Origin: Gonapodya prolifera JEL478
Taxonomy: Eukaryota; Monoblepharomycota; Monoblepharidomycetes; Monoblepharidales; Gonapodyaceae
Direction: 5' to 3'
Length of the DNA stretch: 64,000 nucleotides
Assembly (NCBI GenBank): GCA_001574975.1
Contig: KQ965732.1
Span: 558,001-622,000 of the forward strand
Below the pieces are notes generated by a model. That model worked only from the letters and a program-made list of their open reading frames with translations. It searched no databases and was not told the origin of the DNA. The translations under genes were made by a program, and so were the position numbers. Below, one piece after another: positions 10,449 to 21,568 of this stretch. Each line of letters opens with the position of its first letter. Positions within the stretch are counted from its first letter, which is position 1.

Positions 10449-12260
10449 TCAATTTGACTTGTACCGTCGGATAAAACCAGCTTCCTCAAAACTGTCTATC
10501 TCCTCTGAAGGTACACCCATTCGTCGCAACACTTCTTCCGTATGTTCACCGAGCTCTGGACCAGGCCACAATGTCTCTCCGGGAGTAGCGGAGAGTTTAG
10601 GCGTGTAAGCTGCACAAAGACACCAGATGAAAACGAAACCAGAATACGAGAGATCTTGGTTTTTACCTGGAATTTTTAAAGGCTTGCCGAGGACATCAAC
10701 AGTCTCAAACATTCCCCGTGCATTGTAGTGGGCATCCTCCACGATGTCCCGAGCGTTGTAAATGAGGCCGGCGGGGATGCCGTTATCCCGTAGTGTCTTT
10801 TCAACGTCGGCGGAGGAGAGGCCGGAACACCACTTGCCAATTTCTCCGTCTGTGAACTATTAGAGACCTACCATGTCAAAAAATAACAAAGACCCGACCT
10901 ACATATATAATCAGCGTGTTTCACGCGACCGGCGTTGGTCTTGTAATCAGGACTGTCCGCCAAGTCTTGGCGTCCCATTGCATGACAAAGGCGTTGAAAC
11001 AAAGAATCGCCGTTCGCGCCGATAATGATGGACTTTCCATCGGCGCAGTCAAATGCAGAGGTTGGCACAATACCTTCGAATGGGAAAAAAAATATTTGAA
11101 TGATGATGGGCGTCAAATAAGAACAATGAGATGGCGAAGGGAACACCCACCGGTCACTGTGTTGCCAGAAGGTTGTCGGATGAGACCCGTTCGATCGTAT
11201 TCGGGTATGACGGCCTCGAGAAGGGAGAACACGCTCTCGTAAAGAGCAACGTCAACAACTTGACCGGAGCCACCCTTTGTTCCTGCGGGGACTTGTTTCT
11301 GCGCAACGAGGGCTGCGAGATACTACATGAAATCAAAGCTGTGGATGTTTCAAACTAAATGGCGACTCACACAGTAAAATTCCGATTACTGAATGCAGAC
11401 CAGCCAACGTGTCACCCAAACTGATGTTCGCTCGTACCGATGGTTCCCCAGGGAAGCCTTGGAGAAACCTTAAGCCACCCATCCCCTCACACACAGAAGC
11501 GAAACCCGGGAGTCTGGAGAGAACTGGTGACACACTCATGTAGAATGTGGCGCTCCATTGAGACCTACGAGGCGTTCGGGCCGGTTTGGCCATATCCCGA
11601 AATTCGATTGATTATGAGATTCGGATTAACGGCGAGCAAGTCATCTTTTCGAGGAAATCGTAAGTGTTCTGTTGTACAACGTTTCCCCCGATCATCGCGC
11701 TCACCAGGTCCCAAGCCCCATTTTTCCATTACTCCTGGCTTGAAATTTTCTATCAAAACGTGAGCTTTGGGTACAATTCGTTCCTTGAGCAATCTGGGGA
11801 TCTGCTGAGAGGTCGCTTTTGGCAGATTGGAGAATGTTTCTCAACGAATTCACCTTCGGCCCTCCGGGAGTCTCATGTCCAAAGCGACACTCTTCTTATT
11901 TCGCCCAATACTCCTCCACCAGAGTGACTTGAGGACGAGTGTCAGAGGAGACGCAGCTACTTTCAAGTTTGAATGCTCACTGACTGTTCTATTCGGATCA
12001 TTTTCGTCAAGCACTCTCCATGTTCGGATCGCATCACCGCCAGAAGGAGGTTCGATTTTGATGACGTCCGCGCCAAAGTACCCCAATAAACTGCCCGCGA
12101 ATGGACCTGCAACAAGTTGTCCAACCTCGAGAACCGTTATGCCATCCAGTGGTTTCGATCTTCTCAGTTGATTACTGAATGAGCGAGACGAAGATGGCGA
12201 TTTCTTCGGTTGAATGCCGAATGAGCGCGATGCCGCCGGGAATTTCTTCAGGAAAGGCAT
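10449..12260 (-). CDS. SUGCT: Class III CoA-transferase, SUGCT-like, mitochondrial
   Basis: A family III (CaiB/BaiF) CoA-transferase, closest by motif to succinate-hydroxymethylglutarate CoA-transferase. The N-terminus from 12260 (MPFLKKFPAASRSFGIQPKK, then an Arg/Ser-rich stretch) is a typical mitochondrial presequence. The enzyme core begins KPLDGITVLEVGQLVAGPFAG. It continues LLGYFGADVIKIEPPSGGDAIR, where the conserved acidic and Pro residues of the family lie, then AHVLIENFKPGVMEKWGLGP, NPNLIINRISGYGQTGP and NISLGDTLAGLHSVIGIL. The C-terminus has PGPELGEHTEEVLRRMGVP before the stop at 10449. The catalytic Asp is expected shortly after the GYGQTGP block and was not separately verified. At least eight exons. 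An upstream in-frame ATG at 12443 would add residues that do not look like the family. Confidence 0.82.
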
Positions 12261-12411
12261 TTTGTGGAAGGTTGGGACTTTCGCTGTGGCCACTGTCGCC
12301 CCTTCACTATCCCAACATCTTATGTTTGAATTTTTACAGAGAGAGAATGAAGTTTCATTAATTCTAAATTGCTTGGTATTTTGCAATGGCATGTACGTGA
12401 AAGGGGCTAAA

Positions 12412-14862
12412 TCAAACATGAGAGAAAGGGCAGACATCGCCATTCTTGCAGAAGCCTAAGCTGAACCAGAATTGACATTTGTTTCCTGGTCCAACAAGAT
12501 CAGCATCTCCGTCGACGTGCAGGTCAGTGCATTTCAACCCAAGGGGGCAAATTCCTTCCTTGTAAAATGTACAAACTTTTCTGCGTGTTGTAGAGTGATT
12601 ACCAATGTCACTTTGAGTAGAAATCATAGAGGAAATGGGAGGTGGCTGTGCACGAGCAAAGGGAGTAATGACGGCAGGCTATCGGAAACGAAAATACTTT
12701 CTACTCACTCGAGGATCCTCCGCGGATGGCACCGCCGCATTTGTTTCCAAAATATGTCCGCGCGCAACATTTCCTTGCTGTTGAAGCGCTGTTGCTCCAG
12801 GGTATGATGTGCTCGATACAGCACCAGTTGGGCCGGACACTCCTCTCTGCTTACTTGATGACGGCACAGATAAGGGTCCGCTGACTTTGGGACGGCCTTC
12901 TGCAGCCGAAGCAAGTTGTGCTTGCTGCTTCACCTTGCGCTTTGCTTGAAGCTGTTGTTCTTCCTTCCTGAGTAATTCAACGAGCTCTCGGTGGTGACTA
13001 TGGGGACAATATCCCTCATTCGGACACCTCCCCTTCACCCGAATATTTCGACATAGGCCCTGGAGTGCTTTTCTACGCTCGCGCTTTCGATCCCCCTTTG
13101 TAGAGTACAAAGCTTTCAAAAGCGCGACCGACGATGTGAATTGTAGTGATGGTGGCGCAGGTTTTGATTGAGTGGCACTACCACCCTTGTTTTGTTTCTC
13201 AGTGGTTGGGGGTGGTGGGATGGGAGGTGGTGGACCCAACGGTGGTGGTGGTCGCCAAATATTTGAAGCATTCGTATGTGGGTCCACGGCCATTCCAGAC
13301 CAGTTCGGTTGTCCCATTCCCACTGACATACCCATGTCAGGCAACAAGATTCCTTCACTTTCACAGTTCCATAATCCCGGAGGGATAGCTGCCGGATTGC
13401 CCGGCGCAGGATCCATTTCATTCCAAGGAAAAGAGTATGGGGAATACCCAATGCCCGGTACTGTCAATCCCATGAAATCAGTGGCCTCCGCCACAAGGTT
13501 GGACGATGGTCCAGTTCGTCTGCTGTCAGGGTCTGTCGGATCGTACCTCGGTATTGCCGTGGGGGCGTCTGCACCTTTCGGCCATCGAAACTGACGAGAT
13601 TCATCCGAGGTATAAGGAGCGCTCTCCGGGGATCGTCGTTGGGACGTTTCTCCTGGCGACAAAGACCTTTGACCGCGCGCACTTCCAGGATATAATCCCA
13701 TGTTGCGAATCATATCCACGTCCATGGCACCGAACACCATAGGTGGGTTGGTATTACGATCGATTCGTTGCACGACACGGCGCCCCTCGATCTCCGTGGA
13801 GTGAGGATTTGAAGGTAAGGTAGAGATTGAAACGGCCGCCTTTCGCTTTTGCGGTACTGATGATTGATCAACACCGTGTTGGGATTGTGAGTCTGGGCGA
13901 GTTTTGTGGCCTGGTTTCACAACACTTGGCGTTGTTATTTCTCCCTCTTCGTCCTCCGTATCGTCCACAACAATCACTTCCTCGCTCGCAGAACCGTTTG
14001 ACGCAGGAGAGGGCTCTCGCTTCTTTGCTGGGGCGATTGTCACAGTTCGTACAGATGAACTGATTTTGTCAACCACGGCGGATTTTGACTCTGGTTGATT
14101 CGATGCTGACTGCTGGGAGGGTCGTCCATTGCCTCGCGGGACAATGGTGACAGAGCGCACAGACCTCGATCGGTCTACCGGTTCAGGAGGTCTGTCAGAC
14201 GGAATGCCAGGAATATCTGTGGTTCTGTTATTCCACGACAACTGTTCCATCCCGCTGACAGGGGAGGACGAGGAGGGTTTAGAAGGCAGTGCTGTTGCTT
14301 CTCTTCGACCATTCTCCACGCTGCTTTTCCGTTGTGCATGGCCAATATGTGATTCCGGGGGTGAATTGGTTGAAGTAGGTGAAGATGACACGATTGGTGC
14401 TGATTGAGGTTGTTGCGGAGCAGCAGGTTGCGAGCTCAAATTCACATCTGAGTGACTGTTTGGCGCCTTCGCCGTCTGAAGGGAAGCCTTTTGGGCGTTG
14501 GACGTGCCGGGAGCGACGAGTGATTTCACTCGACGGAACTTGCCGTTTCGCGACGGACGATCCGAAGTCACTGAAACGGCCACAGAGGAGAAGATGGGTA
14601 CTGGATTTCCCTCAGAGTCAAGGCCGACTCTGCCCGCGAAGAGTGTGCTCCGTAACACGACCATGCTTCCCCCAGGGTCGGTTACTCCTTCATCCTGGTC
14701 TGAGAGCGATGCCGAGGAGTCTTCTTCATCATCCAGTCCAAGGAAAGAGGGGGAAGCAACCGACATGGACGTGGACGGGCGTGGACGGGCGGACAAGTTC
14801 AGAGAAGAGAAGGTTTCCGTGGCCCACCGCGAAATCATAGTCATCCAACACAGTCCTCTCAT
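12412..14862 (-). CDS. CCCH zinc-finger protein, three fingers
   Basis: A long, largely disordered protein (about 770 residues) with three CCCH fingers near the C-terminus, suggesting RNA binding. Finger 1 is CRNIRVKGRCPNEGYCPHSH near 13000-13050 (C-x8-C-x5-C-x3-H). Fingers 2 and 3 are in the last exon: CTFYKEGICPLGLKCTDLH (C-x7-C-x5-C-x3-H) and CQFWFSLGFCKNGDVCPFSH (C-x8-C-x5-C-x3-H), just before the stop at 12412. The large exon and last exon join at CGA|CCTGCC through an intron of about 60 bases near 12640-12700. Fingers 2 and 3 are close to the pair found in CPSF4-like and other RNA-processing proteins, but the long Ser/Pro-rich N-terminus does not match those. The start is uncertain (14862 or 14844); the frame is open further upstream into the neighbour's last exon. 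Confidence 0.65.
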
Positions 14863-14896
14863 TGACACGGGGACTTCTAAATTAGTCTCATACAAT

Positions 14897-15580
14897 TCAC
14901 AGGGCGATATATTGAACAGGCGTGCGGCTTTCAACTGAGATGAATCTTTAGCAAACAAACTCATGCTCAATGGTCACACAGGAATACTTACGAAGTCCAA
15001 AGCAATGGTCTACCAGAAGCTCTTTGAAGTAAGATGCGGCTCTGTGAACGTCCAGATCCTCTGTTGTTTTGTACTGCTCATACTTTTGAAGGCAAGGTAC
15101 TGTCAGTCCGGTACTATCGCCTCGCATGCTTCCACAGGTTACAGCTCACCAAGAAGAATTGGCGGGGATTGGTCGGGGACTGGTGGGCTGTAAAATCAAC
15201 AGCAATTTAAACGATATCTGGCAACTCGGTTGAGTAAACACACACCAATGTAAATGAGGTTTCCCTAACGTAATAATGTAAAGACACGTGGCATGAGTTG
15301 GTAGACAAATTCCCCAAACATCAGTTTGAACATTCGCGATTCCAAAATGTGAACGTTCAGGTAAGAGGGATCTCTCACAGGCTCTTTCCGTGTGTGCTCT
15401 TGCATCTTGATGAGGGCTTCGGCAACTGCCCTTTCGTGACCCTCCTTTGCGATGTACTACAGCAGGCCAAATTGGCCGAGGAACGCGAGCGGCGGTTTAT
15501 TTCATGAGAAGGACTCAATCGATGAGCGAGCAAAAGAGCGATGCACCTACCGTGACTGCCAAGCAGATTCCAGGTTTCAT
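14897..15580 (-). CDS. ABM-fold monooxygenase (YgiN-like)
   Basis: A small antibiotic-biosynthesis-monooxygenase-fold protein of about 98 residues. Exons read: 15580-15551 (MKPGICLAVT), 15456-15379 (YIAKEGHERAVAEALIKMQE), 15264-15246 (a 19-base exon, EPGNLIYI), 15187-15150 (AHQSPTNPRQFFL), 15082-14992 (YEQYKTTEDLDVHRAASYFKE) and 14934-14897 (LESRTPVQYIAL). The AKEG, TRKEPG, FLYEQY and AHRA-like motifs are those of the ABM family, whose members act as small cofactor-free quinol or heme oxygenases. The last acceptor (ctcag) gives a family-like ending and a stop. An alternative acceptor 11 bases upstream would run into the open frame of the CCCH gene. It is head-to-head with the nitronate monooxygenase, about 91 bases away. 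Confidence 0.78.
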
Positions 15581-15671
15581 CGTGACGAGTTGACGAGATA
15601 AAATTCCAAGTGAGACCTGCTACCAAAGCTTCTTCGGTTGAATTTTGTGGCTCAATCAAATCATTGATTCG

Positions 15672-17870
15672 ATGCCGCGGACAAAAAGGCAAGTCGGCTC
15701 CCCTGAAACAGAACTTCCGCAAATCCGTAAACCCACAAACCAATTCACTGATTTCTCATCCCACAATGGCATTCCCTCCCGAGACGTTAGTAGCGACGCC
15801 TCGCGCACTTTCCCGATCACTGTTTCGTGTGCAAATGGGGCTCATATCGTTTCATCTCAACTTTCTCTTCCGAACATTGAATGCTCGGCAACCAGTATCA
15901 ACACTCCCCTGACGAAGCTCTTCGGAATCAAGTACCCCATTCTCTTGGCCGGAATGGTACGTTTCTGGCATGTGGTGCGATTGATGTTCATACAGTTTGT
16001 TGAAACTCTGTCTGTTCAGGCGATGGCCGCCGGACCCGAACTTGCCGCTGCCGTGTCCAACGGTGAGCGGAAACAAGATCGACTATGTTTCTTTCACTAA
16101 TTTCTTCGGGATTGTGGCAGCTGGTGGATTGGGTGTCATTGGAGGACTCGGGTATGTTCATCACGCATGTGGCTTGTTTTCGATTTCAATAACCGTGACG
16201 ATGACCTCGAAAATGAAGATACACCCCAGAGCAGATGAAGAAGCTCATCAAGACGCTCAAGGAAAATCTGACCGACAAGAGTTTGCCTTTCGGTATTGAC
16301 CTTGGTCGGTAAATCAGATCGGACTTTGTATGTGGAGCACCAAACTGACTTCGGTATATGCAGCTCTTCCCCAAGTCGGCGGAAACGCAAGGAAAACGAA
16401 CTATGACTGTGAGTTATATTAATGAGTCCGTGCGAGTTCCTCATTAACGCCGTGTCAACAGACACCAAGGGAAAGCTCCCCGAGCTCATTGACCTCTGCA
16501 TTAGCGAGGGCGCGAAGCTTTTTGTGTCAGCGGTAAGCTGAACGTGTCCACACTGTCTGGTTCTAGACTTACTTATCCCAACTCAGGTGGGAGTACCCCC
16601 GAAATGGGCCATTGACAAGCTCCACAAGGCAGGCATCCCAGTCAGTGAGTTACTGTCTACTTGGTGAATCAATGTAATCATTTTTGTAACGATATTCTAC
16701 CTTATTCAGTGAACAGTAAGTTACACCGTAGAAGCCTTCCAGCGGACTGTGTCTGAGTGTCTTTTGGCGTCTTCAAGTGGTTGGAGCACCTAAGCACGCC
16801 ATCAAAGCCATTGAGCAAGGCGTCGACAGTGAGTTGGCCCGTCAAGTCGGGTCTACTCTTGTACTAATGATCAATTCCCTTCAGTCATCTGCGCACAGGG
16901 CGGAGAGGGTGGTGGCCACACCGGCGACATCGTGAGTGAAGCTCACTCTACCCTTCGTCGACAATGATCTCACAGCCACCCTCTTCTAGCCCACGTCCAT
17001 TTTGATCCCCAAGATCGTTGACGTTTGCTCCCGCTACCGGTCCTCGCTGACTGGGGAGCCCATTCACGTTGTTGCAGCGGGCGGTATTTACGAGGGCAGG
17101 AGTTTGGCGATGGTGAGTATTGTTCGGAATGCAGAATGTACACAGAAGACTAAGGCCTTTCATCTCTTCCTCAGTCGCTCTGCATGGGAGCTCAAGCAGT
17201 CTGGGTCGGAACTCGGTTCGGTGGGTCGCTGATACTCGGATCATAGGTGTTATGTGACCACTGAGATACCTTAATCAAACAATAGTTGCTTGCAAGGAGG
17301 CTGGAGCGTCCAACGTGCACAAGGAAGCTGTTGTCACCGCTGGCTTTGATGACACAATCAGGACGTTGATTTTCAGTGGTCGCCCGGTTCGTAATGTTTC
17401 CTCGGGAGAAGTAACGTCAAAGAGGCTGACCAAGTTCGTCAACTAGCTGCGGACCCGCAAGACGCCATACGTCATGAACTGGGAGAATGTAGGCAGCATT
17501 GGCTTCACTACATATCGTCTGTGGAAACTTACTTTCGTATCATTTTGCAGAACCGCCAAGCCGAAATTCAGGAGTTGGTTGCGAAAGGTGTTCTTCCCGT
17601 GTACCACGACCTGGCGGAGCTCGAGAAGAAGGGCGAAGCGATGAGCACCGAGGTCATCTTGGGAACTCGCCCGCTTCTCATGGGACAGGTCGCCGCTAAC
17701 ATCGACGATATTCCCTCGGCGAAAGGTGAGACCAAGGATTTTAAGGTGAAAGAGGAGGACTTTTGGTTTACGTGACTTTTTTTGCAGAAATTGTTGATGA
17801 CATGGTGACAAAGGCCGTGAAGACTTTGAAGGAGGTGTCTGGTCGCATTGGCGCCACCCCTCGCCTGTAA
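15672..17870 (+). CDS. Nitronate monooxygenase (2-nitropropane dioxygenase family)
   Basis: An FMN-dependent TIM-barrel enzyme that oxidises alkyl nitronates. The core begins INTPLTKLFGIKYPILLAGM and continues AMAAGPELAAAVSN, AGGLGVIGGLGY, KLFVSAVGVPPKWAIDKLH, GIPVMNMVGAPKHAI, CAQGGEGGGHTGDI, VVAAGGIYEGRSLA and SLCMGAQAVWVGTRF. The Gly-rich CAQGGEGGGHTG and VAAGGI blocks bind the flavin phosphate, and the His in GGGHTG is the usual catalytic residue. The C-terminal half runs to IGATPRL and the stop at 17868. Ten or more small exons are needed, one only six bases long (16710-16715). The start is uncertain: 15672 gives an N-terminal extension of about 80 residues before the enzyme core, possibly a targeting sequence or partly non-coding. 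Confidence 0.85.
16710..16715 (+). other. Six-base microexon in the nitronate monooxygenase gene
   Basis: The bases TGAACA sit between an acceptor (ttattcag) and a donor (gtaagt). Joining GTCA (ending 16644) to TGAACA and to TGGTTGG (from 16778) gives PVMNMVGAPKHA, which matches the family sequence. Skipping the six bases keeps the frame but loses the conserved MN pair. The flanking introns are 65 and 62 bases. Confidence 0.65.
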
Positions 17871-17993
17871 AGTAAAGTAGCGATTTATACGGTTTTTAAT
17901 CATAATTACATGATGGACTCATCCGTGCCACAATCGGCGACTTCAGGCCCGCACTTGCAAAATTTGACACGATCGTCACCTGCAGTCATTCCA

Positions 17994-18971
17994 ATGGCGC
18001 CTGTAAGTTTCGGCGTTGCTCTTTGAGTGCCGCGAAGCACTGTACTAAGAATCCTTGAAGATCAAAGTTGGAGACAAACTTCCCTACAACATCATCCTTC
18101 GACGCCTCGTGCCCAAGGAAGGAGAGGGCACGTTCTGTCGTGGCCTGTCCGCGGGTGCCAACGAGCAGATTAAAACCGAGGATCGTGAGTATTCGATTGG
18201 ATTTCGGCATCTTTGACACGGGGCCGACAACAAGGCTCCAGTTTTCAAGGGAAAGAAGGTCGTCCTGGCCGCGCTTCCTGGAGCCTTCACCCCGACGTGC
18301 AGCAACTCTCATGTGAGCAAGGTCAAATTCGCTCTTCCCTTCAGAATCTAAACAATTGACGTGTCCCCCAACAAGGTACCTGGATTCATCGACCACTATG
18401 ACCAATTGAAGGCTGCGGGAGTTGACACTGTCGGCATCGTCTCTGTGAATGAGTGAGCATCACGTTCGTTTCAATTCTCGCTCTGTAGATTCAACGGATA
18501 TTCTGTTTAAACATTACAGCCAGTTCACTATGGTTCGTACTTTGCCTCATTGGAGACAATCAATCGCTCTGTAATTTGATAATTTCTCTCAATGTAGGCG
18601 GCTTGGGGAAAAGTCCTTGGAGCTGACCCCGAGGTTAGTTCCTTTTGGTGATTCTTCGCCCTGTTCGGTGATTTGGAAAACTAACAAAGTGAACTTGTTC
18701 CAACAGAAAATTCAAATGTTGGCGGATGGCAGCGCTGACTTCACCCAAGCAATTGGCCTGGAGCTGGATCTTGTGAAAGGTGGTCTTGGCATCCGCTCCA
18801 AACGCTACGCTCTGGTTATTATCTTCCCTTACTCTTGATCATCCATTTTCTGTGCTGACGTTACTGTTTTAGGTTGCCGACGACGGCGTCGTAACTTACT
18901 TGGGTGTTGATGCCGCAAGCTTAAAGGAGTCTGCCGCCGAAGCAGTTCTCGAGTTCCTCGGCAAGAAGTAG
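17994..18971 (+). CDS. Peroxiredoxin, Prx5/AHP1 type
   Basis: A thiol peroxidase reducing peroxides with thioredoxin or glutathione/glutaredoxin. It starts MAP, spliced to IKVGDKLP, and continues with [28 protein letters not shown]; the Cys in the PGAFTPTC motif is the peroxidatic residue. It continues AAGVDTVGIVSVNDQFTMAAWGK, ADGSADFTQAIGLELD, RSKRYALVADDGVVTYLGVD and ends EFLGKK with TAG at 18969. A 13-base exon (18520-18532) carries CCAGTTCACTATG. The segment between KLP and FKGKK is longer than in most Prx5 proteins and holds a second Cys (EGTFCRGL); whether it is a real insertion or an unrecognised intron is open. It follows the nitronate monooxygenase by 123 bases on the same strand. 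Confidence 0.85.
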
Positions 18972-19135
18972 AATCGTTTGGTAGATAAACTAAAAACTTG
19001 AGTCTGATTCGAACAATATGAGAATGATCCGCGGGGGGGAAAATCCGATGCGCACAAATCAGACGTTGTTGCGCTCCTGGCGCCCATCTCACTGTAAAGT
19101 CCTCAAGTTGAGCTGCTGTGCGCCAGATTTCGACG

Positions 19136-21356
19136 ATGGATTCAAAAGCGCTGTTTCGTAAACGCAAGGCATACTTCGTAGAAGCGGGATGGCCTCCAGA
19201 CCGATCGCATGATGATTTAGCGAGCTCTACATTCCCTTTGGCCGCGGCGAGGGAGCTATTCCAGAATGGCGGAGGAACATGCGTTTCTAAAGCGAAGCAT
19301 GCTAACTTGCTCGTGACAGCTCTCAAGGTGTGTCGTCATTGTCGTCACTCATGTTCATAAAACCGACGGAGATATTTATCGCCAATGCTTCAGAGCAAAA
19401 GTCGCATAGGGAGAAACATACCGCGTGAAAAGGTTTATAGCCATTTGCCTCTGCTTGATTCAGCCTCCTGACCGCTCTGAAGTTGGACATTACAGTCGTC
19501 TCTGCCGAATGGATTCGCCAATCTGTCGAAAGCAACAAGGCGCTGCCGATGAATGATTTCCAAATCGAAATTCCTTCCGATCTCAAGCCTCCTCCTTTGC
19601 AGAAGAAGCCCGACATATCGAACCCTCCGTCACCCCAGGTGGAGGTTCCTCCTGTCATGCCAACGACGGCAACCCGCACCTCACCGAACGCACCTGTCGG
19701 AGAAGATAATCGACTTGTCGTTAATTCGAGTGATGAGGAAAGTCGCTTTGAAAGCCATCCTGACAGAAGACGTAGCGAATCCCCCCGCAAAAGGCTTCGC
19801 GTCAATAGTCCTTCACCGTGAGCATTCGATCCACGCCGCATTTGCCCACGCCTCCACTCTTACGCATTTACCACCATTAGACCTCGAGTATTCAAACACG
19901 TGCATGGGCGCGGTGCATATTCCGACTCTAGTGGTGACGATGTTGGGTCACAAAATGAAGAACCTCTCACAGAAACATCGGAAGACGAGGCTGACGATAT
20001 TCTTCTTGATGCAGGATTTGTGAACTCAAAGTGAGAGTGCTTGCTCATCGCTTCCGCGGTCTTGCGACGACAAGTTTGTGCGCTATAGGTATTGTTGCAC
20101 CCGCCCCACTCCATTACATGGCCCCAACGATGCTCTTGTATCTGAGCTAGAGATCATTGAAAAGTCACGTCATCTTAATGGGGAAGCAAGAAGCGCGCTC
20201 TCATACCGGAAGGGCATTGCTGCAATAAAGGTATATGTATTCTATCTTCCTTTGCTGCTACAAACGGCTGAATACTGTTCGTTAGGCATACCCACGTAAA
20301 CTTCGGAGCTCAAAGGAAGCAAAGAAGATCAAGGGAGTTGGACCAAAAATCGCCAATATGGTAAGGTATCTGGGTCATGTTCGTAGGTTGCACTGCATAC
20401 TTTTTGTGCGTCGTCATAAACAGGTCAAGCAGTTCAATGTTCTTGGACACATACCCGAAGCCCGTCGCATTGATGCCGACGACAGGTTTCACATCCTCGC
20501 AATGTTCGCCTCAGTCTATGGTGTCGGCCACGTCACCGCCCGGCTCTGGTATGCGCATGGCCATCGAACCCTCACCGATGTGATGGACAGCAATAGCGAG
20601 AAGCTTAACTATTTGCAAGAGAAGGGTCTGGAGTACCATCAAGATTTCAGCCAGAAGTCAGTGATCAGCTCATTTTTTCTTCTTGTCTGCCTTAACATCG
20701 ATTTTGTTGGCAGAATGTCACGAGCGGATGTGGAGGAGCTCATTCGGTATATACGCCAAGGCCTGGACGTGTTGGATCCCGGCATCACTTTGGAAGCCGT
20801 CGGAGGGTATTCCCGCGGTAAGACTGAGAACGGCGATTTGGATGTCGTCATCAGCCACCCCAATGCAGGAAGGGAGAAAACGTTACTCGCTGATGTTGTG
20901 AAGCATTTTCAGAACGAAGGTGAGGATGAGGAAGGGATAGTTAATCTTTCTTTGACGAACTACCCACAAACGGCAGGTTTTATCTTGGACGTGATGTATC
21001 AAGGACAGTCCTCCCCAGTAGAACACATTGGCCCCAACAAACAGTCAGGTGGTCATGGGTTCGATAAACTTGATAAGTGCTTCGCTGCTGTTCGCCAACC
21101 TTCCACGAGAACGTTGCGCCAAGTGGATTTCATCATTTCACCTTATGAAGTGTTGTCGTGTGCTCTCATTGGCTGGCAAGGCTCCACCCTTTTCGAGCGA
21201 GACCTTAAACGCTGGTGTCAGTCTCGTGGATACAAGTTTTATTCGCACGGCTTGTTCCGAATCAAAACGGGAGAGAAGATTGAAGTCAGGAGTCCGAAGC
21301 AATTTTTCGATATTCTCGGTCTTCCATATTTAGACCCCACTGTAAGAAATTGCTAA
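19136..21356 (+). CDS. DNA polymerase family X, mu/TdT-like, with BRCT domain
   Basis: A gap-filling polymerase likely to serve non-homologous end joining. The N-terminal BRCT domain reads KRKAYFVEAGWPPDR to ITVVSAEWIRQSVE. A Pro/Ser-rich linker follows, then the 8-kDa and fingers region: GIAAIKAYPRKLRSSKEAKK and the helix-hairpin-helix KKIKGVGPKIANMV, then FASVYGVGHVTARLWY. The palm carries VGGYSRGKTENGDLDVVISH with the two catalytic Asp in GDLD, and the third in RTLRQVDFIISP. Thumb residues GWQGSTLFERDLKRW and the ending GLPYLDPTVRNC resemble Pol mu and TdT (GW...GS...FERDL) rather than Pol lambda or beta (YF/FTGS). At least eight exons. The third Asp sits in VDF rather than the commoner LD. 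The final frame ends without further splicing at TAA 21354. Confidence 0.83.
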
Positions 21357-21568
21357 TTACATTGCAAAAAAGTCTCCGCGATCTTCGTCGGGGGAGGCCA
21401 CAGAAGTCGTACCTCCTGTCACACTTTCCGCTGGCTGCGACGTCGATCCCTTCTGCCAAGGCTGCTTCAGCCTTTCTGTTTCTCCTGCCGATTGCTTTTG
21501 GCCTGTTCCTCGTCTTCTCCTATTCTTCCTATTCCGTCTTCACAGTTCCTCAAACAGACGTCGTTTTG

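Noticed and set aside
14992-15128. Separate start for the CCCH protein at about 15127
   Set aside because: That exon reads YEQYKTTEDLDVHRA, which belongs to the ABM domain.
12412-15580. Single ABM-CCCH fusion protein
   Set aside because: A better acceptor gives a family-like ABM ending and a stop; the open frame is probably a by-product of compact spacing. It is kept as a question in the findings.
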